From positions 486,304 to 550,303 of the forward strand of contig NZ_FNEZ01000001.1 in NCBI RefSeq assembly GCF_900100375.1: a stretch of 64,000 bases of DNA, given 5' to 3'. The notes under the pieces are model-generated. The model saw only the letters and a program-made list of their open reading frames with translations. It did not search any database and was not told the origin of the DNA. A program made the position numbers and the translations under genes. Source of the stretch: Flavobacterium noncentrifugens (lineage in GTDB: Bacteria > Bacteroidota > Bacteroidia > Flavobacteriales > Flavobacteriaceae). Of the stretch, positions 61,978 through 64,000 are shown piece after piece (the first letter of the stretch is position 1; the number at the start of each line of letters is the position of its first letter).

Positions 61978-63774
61978 ATGAAACACATCAGGAATTTTTG
62001 CATTATTGCGCATATCGACCACGGGAAAAGCACGCTGGCCGACCGTTTGCTTGGCGCGACACAAACCGTGACTGCCCGTGAGGAGAAAGCGCAGCTGCTT
62101 GACAATATGGATCTGGAACGCGAACGCGGGATTACGATCAAGAGCCACGCGATCCAGATGGAATACAAATACAAAGGCGAGGATTACATCCTGAACCTCA
62201 TCGACACGCCCGGACACGTTGATTTCTCTTATGAGGTGTCGCGTTCGATTGCGGCCTGTGAAGGCGCACTTTTGATCGTTGATGCGGCGCAAAGCATCCA
62301 GGCACAAACGATTTCGAACCTGTATTTAGCTTTGGAAAACGACCTTGAAATCATTCCGGTATTGAATAAAGTCGATTTGCCGAGTGCGAACCCTGAGGAA
62401 GTAAGCGACGACATTATCGACCTGCTGGGCTGTAAACTCGAAGACATCATCCACGCCTCGGGGAAAACCGGCTTTGGGGTAGAAAACATATTGGCGGCGA
62501 TCATTGAGAAAATCCCGGCACCTAAAGGTGTAAAGGACGAACCGTTGCAGGCTTTGATTTTTGATTCGGTGTACAACCCGTTTCGCGGCATTGAGGTCAT
62601 TTTCCGTGTCAAAAACGGCGAAATCCGAAAAGGCCAGAAAATCAAGTTCATGGCTACCGGCAATGAATATTATGCCGATGAGATTGGGACTTTGAAATTA
62701 AACCAGGTTCCGAAAAGCGTTATTTCTACAGGAGATGTTGGCTATCTGATCTCCGGGATCAAAGAAGCGAAAGAAGTTAAAGTGGGCGATACCTTAACGG
62801 ATGCGAAAACGCCAACGACCAATATGATCACGGGTTTCGAAGACGTCAAACCGATGGTATTTGCCGGAATTTACCCTGTGGATACTGAGGATTATGAAGA
62901 GCTTCGCAACTCGATGGAAAAACTGCAGCTTAATGACGCTTCGTTGGTATTCGTACCGGAAAGCTCTGCGGCGCTTGGCTTCGGGTTCCGTTGCGGGTTT
63001 TTAGGCATGCTGCACATGGAAATTATCCAGGAAAGGCTCGAGCGCGAATTTGACATGACCGTGATCACTACGGTTCCCAACGTGTCGTATTTTGCGTATT
63101 CGAAAAAAGACCCGGAAATACCGATCATTGTAAACAACCCTTCGGATTTGCCGGAACCTTCGAGAATGGACCGTGTGGAAGAACCTTATATTAAGGCGAC
63201 GATTATTACCAAATCTGATTTTGTCGGCAACGTCATGTCGCTGTGTATTGAAAAACGCGGCGTGATCACGAACCAGACTTATTTGACGACTGAAAGGGTC
63301 GAACTCAATTTTGACATGCCTTTGGCCGAAATCGTATTTGATTTTTACGACAGGCTGAAAACGGTTTCTAAAGGCTATGCGTCATTTGATTATTCGCCTA
63401 TCGGCATGCGTACTTCAAATTTGGTTAAAGTAGATATTTTGTTGAATGCAACGATCGTAGATGCGCTTTCTGCATTGATCCATGCCGACAATGCGTACAA
63501 TATCGGAAAGAAAATGACCGAGAAACTGCGCGAGCTGATCCCGAGACAGCAGTTTGACATTCCGATCCAGGCCGCCATCGGCGCCAAGATCATCGCGCGT
63601 GAAACGATCAAGGCACTTCGAAAAGACGTGACCGCCAAATGTTACGGCGGGGATATTTCACGGAAGCGCAAGCTGCTCGAAAAACAGAAAAAAGGAAAGA
63701 AAAGAATGCGCCAGGTGGGCAATGTGGAGATTCCGCAGGAAGCTTTTATGGCGGTACTTAAATTGAACGACTAA
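61978..63774 (+). CDS. lepA: Elongation factor 4 (LepA)
   Basis: The second ATG gives 598 residues, the usual EF4 length, opening [24 protein letters not shown] with the G1 motif [17 protein letters not shown] (G3) and NKVDLP (G4) follow, and the LepA-specific C-terminus ends [19 protein letters not shown]. The earlier ATG 13 codons upstream is rejected because its residues are outside the family. This ribosome-bound GTPase acts in translation under stress. A terminator follows. Confidence 0.96.
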   Translation: MKHIRNFCIIAHIDHGKSTLADRLLGATQTVTAREEKAQLLDNMDLERERGITIKSHAIQMEYKYKGEDYILNLIDTPGHVDFSYEVSRSIAACEGALLIVDAAQSIQAQTISNLYLALENDLEIIPVLNKVDLPSANPEEVSDDIIDLLGCKLEDIIHASGKTGFGVENILAAIIEKIPAPKGVKDEPLQALIFDSVYNPFRGIEVIFRVKNGEIRKGQKIKFMATGNEYYADEIGTLKLNQVPKSVISTGDVGYLISGIKEAKEVKVGDTLTDAKTPTTNMITGFEDVKPMVFAGIYPVDTEDYEELRNSMEKLQLNDASLVFVPESSAALGFGFRCGFLGMLHMEIIQERLEREFDMTVITTVPNVSYFAYSKKDPEIPIIVNNPSDLPEPSRMDRVEEPYIKATIITKSDFVGNVMSLCIEKRGVITNQTYLTTERVELNFDMPLAEIVFDFYDRLKTVSKGYASFDYSPIGMRTSNLVKVDILLNATIVDALSALIHADNAYNIGKKMTEKLRELIPRQQFDIPIQAAIGAKIIARETIKALRKDVTAKCYGGDISRKRKLLEKQKKGKKRMRQVGNVEIPQEAFMAVLKLND

Positions 63775-63841
63775 ATTCAATGGCCATTAATAATGGACAC
63801 CCGAGGCCAAAGGCCGAACTGAGCGAAACTAATTGATAATG

Positions 63842-63872
63842 AATCCGGTGATGTGAGTTGCCGGATTTTTTT
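63842..63872 (+). terminator. Rho-independent terminator after lepA
   Basis: AATCCGG / CCGGATT (63842-63848 and 63861-63867) with a 12-nt loop is followed by a T-run. Confidence 0.85.
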
Positions 63873-63957
63873 AATTAATTAAGGAATTATTAATAATTGG
63901 CCAGGTTTGCGGATTCTGATTGTGACTAATCGCATCAAAATACTTAACTTTAGTTCC

Positions 63958-64000
63958 CTTTTTTTGACTTTTGACTTTTGACTTTTGACTTTTGACTTTT
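63958..64000. repeat. Heptanucleotide tandem repeat at the window edge
   Basis: Five full copies of TTTTGAC from 63962, followed by TTTT at the window end, form a 7-bp tandem array that is cut off by the window. It lies downstream of lepA in non-coding DNA. Confidence 0.9.

Noticed and set aside
63958..64000. Heptamer array considered as a CRISPR or attachment site
   Set aside because: There are no spacers and no integrase; the array is a simple tandem repeat.

Overview
This 64 kb window comes from a Bacteroidota chromosome, most likely a Flavobacterium or close relative. Several things point that way: Bacteroidetes-type promoters (TTG, a 17-20 nt gap, TAnnTTTG), secreted proteins with type IX secretion (T9SS) C-terminal sorting domains, a PID-CTERM-like small protein, a pdxA-DUF177-rpmF-fabH-accB-accC block, and a large flexirubin-type pigment cluster. 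I see no prophage, insertion sequence, integrase or CRISPR array.

Layout. 1-5 kb: the end of a TonB-dependent receptor, an AIM24-like protein, a DoxX-like membrane protein, an LpxR-like lipid A deacylase, MtgA and an FAD oxidoreductase. 5-11.3 kb: two secreted peptidases, a reprolysin-like T9SS metalloprotease with five fibronectin III repeats and an S9 prolyl-oligopeptidase-type enzyme. 11.3-16.4 kb: fatty-acid initiation genes (accC, accB, fabH), ribosomal protein L32, DUF177 and pdxA on the minus strand. 16.4-25.2 kb: ribE, a small PID-CTERM-like protein, a repeat-rich T9SS adhesin-like protein, a CAU tRNA, mce, rbfA with a LolC/E-like permease (bracketed by an inverted pair of about 105-bp dispersed repeats), and dusB.

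25.3-58.6 kb is the centrepiece. About 31 minus-strand genes, mostly overlapping or within a few bases of each other, plus one divergent plus-strand gene, fit the biosynthesis of a flexirubin, which is an aryl-polyene acid esterified to a dialkylresorcinol. In the proposed scheme a tyrosine ammonia-lyase makes 4-coumarate. A PaaK-like ligase activates it. Two acyl carrier proteins, three intact FabF-type ketosynthases, an inactive ketosynthase partner, a half-length pseudo-ketosynthase, FabG and hot-dog dehydratases extend the polyene. DarB and DarA make the resorcinol half. Acyltransferases (a C45-family lipoprotein, an LpxL-like enzyme and one fused to an MMPL exporter) are candidates for joining or anchoring the parts. 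LolA, a lipoprotein, an outer-membrane barrel, an ABC exporter and the MMPL protein look like export machinery. The divergent flavoprotein carries flavin-halogenase motifs and may chlorinate the product.

58.7-64 kb: two paralogous secreted proteins flank a third secreted protein of unknown function, followed by lepA. The window ends inside a heptanucleotide tandem repeat.

The cluster type as a whole is known. The less understood parts are the catalytically dead pairs, the fusions, the BtrH/helix-turn-helix-like pair and the export module. All functions are inferred by reading the sequence; no database search was run.
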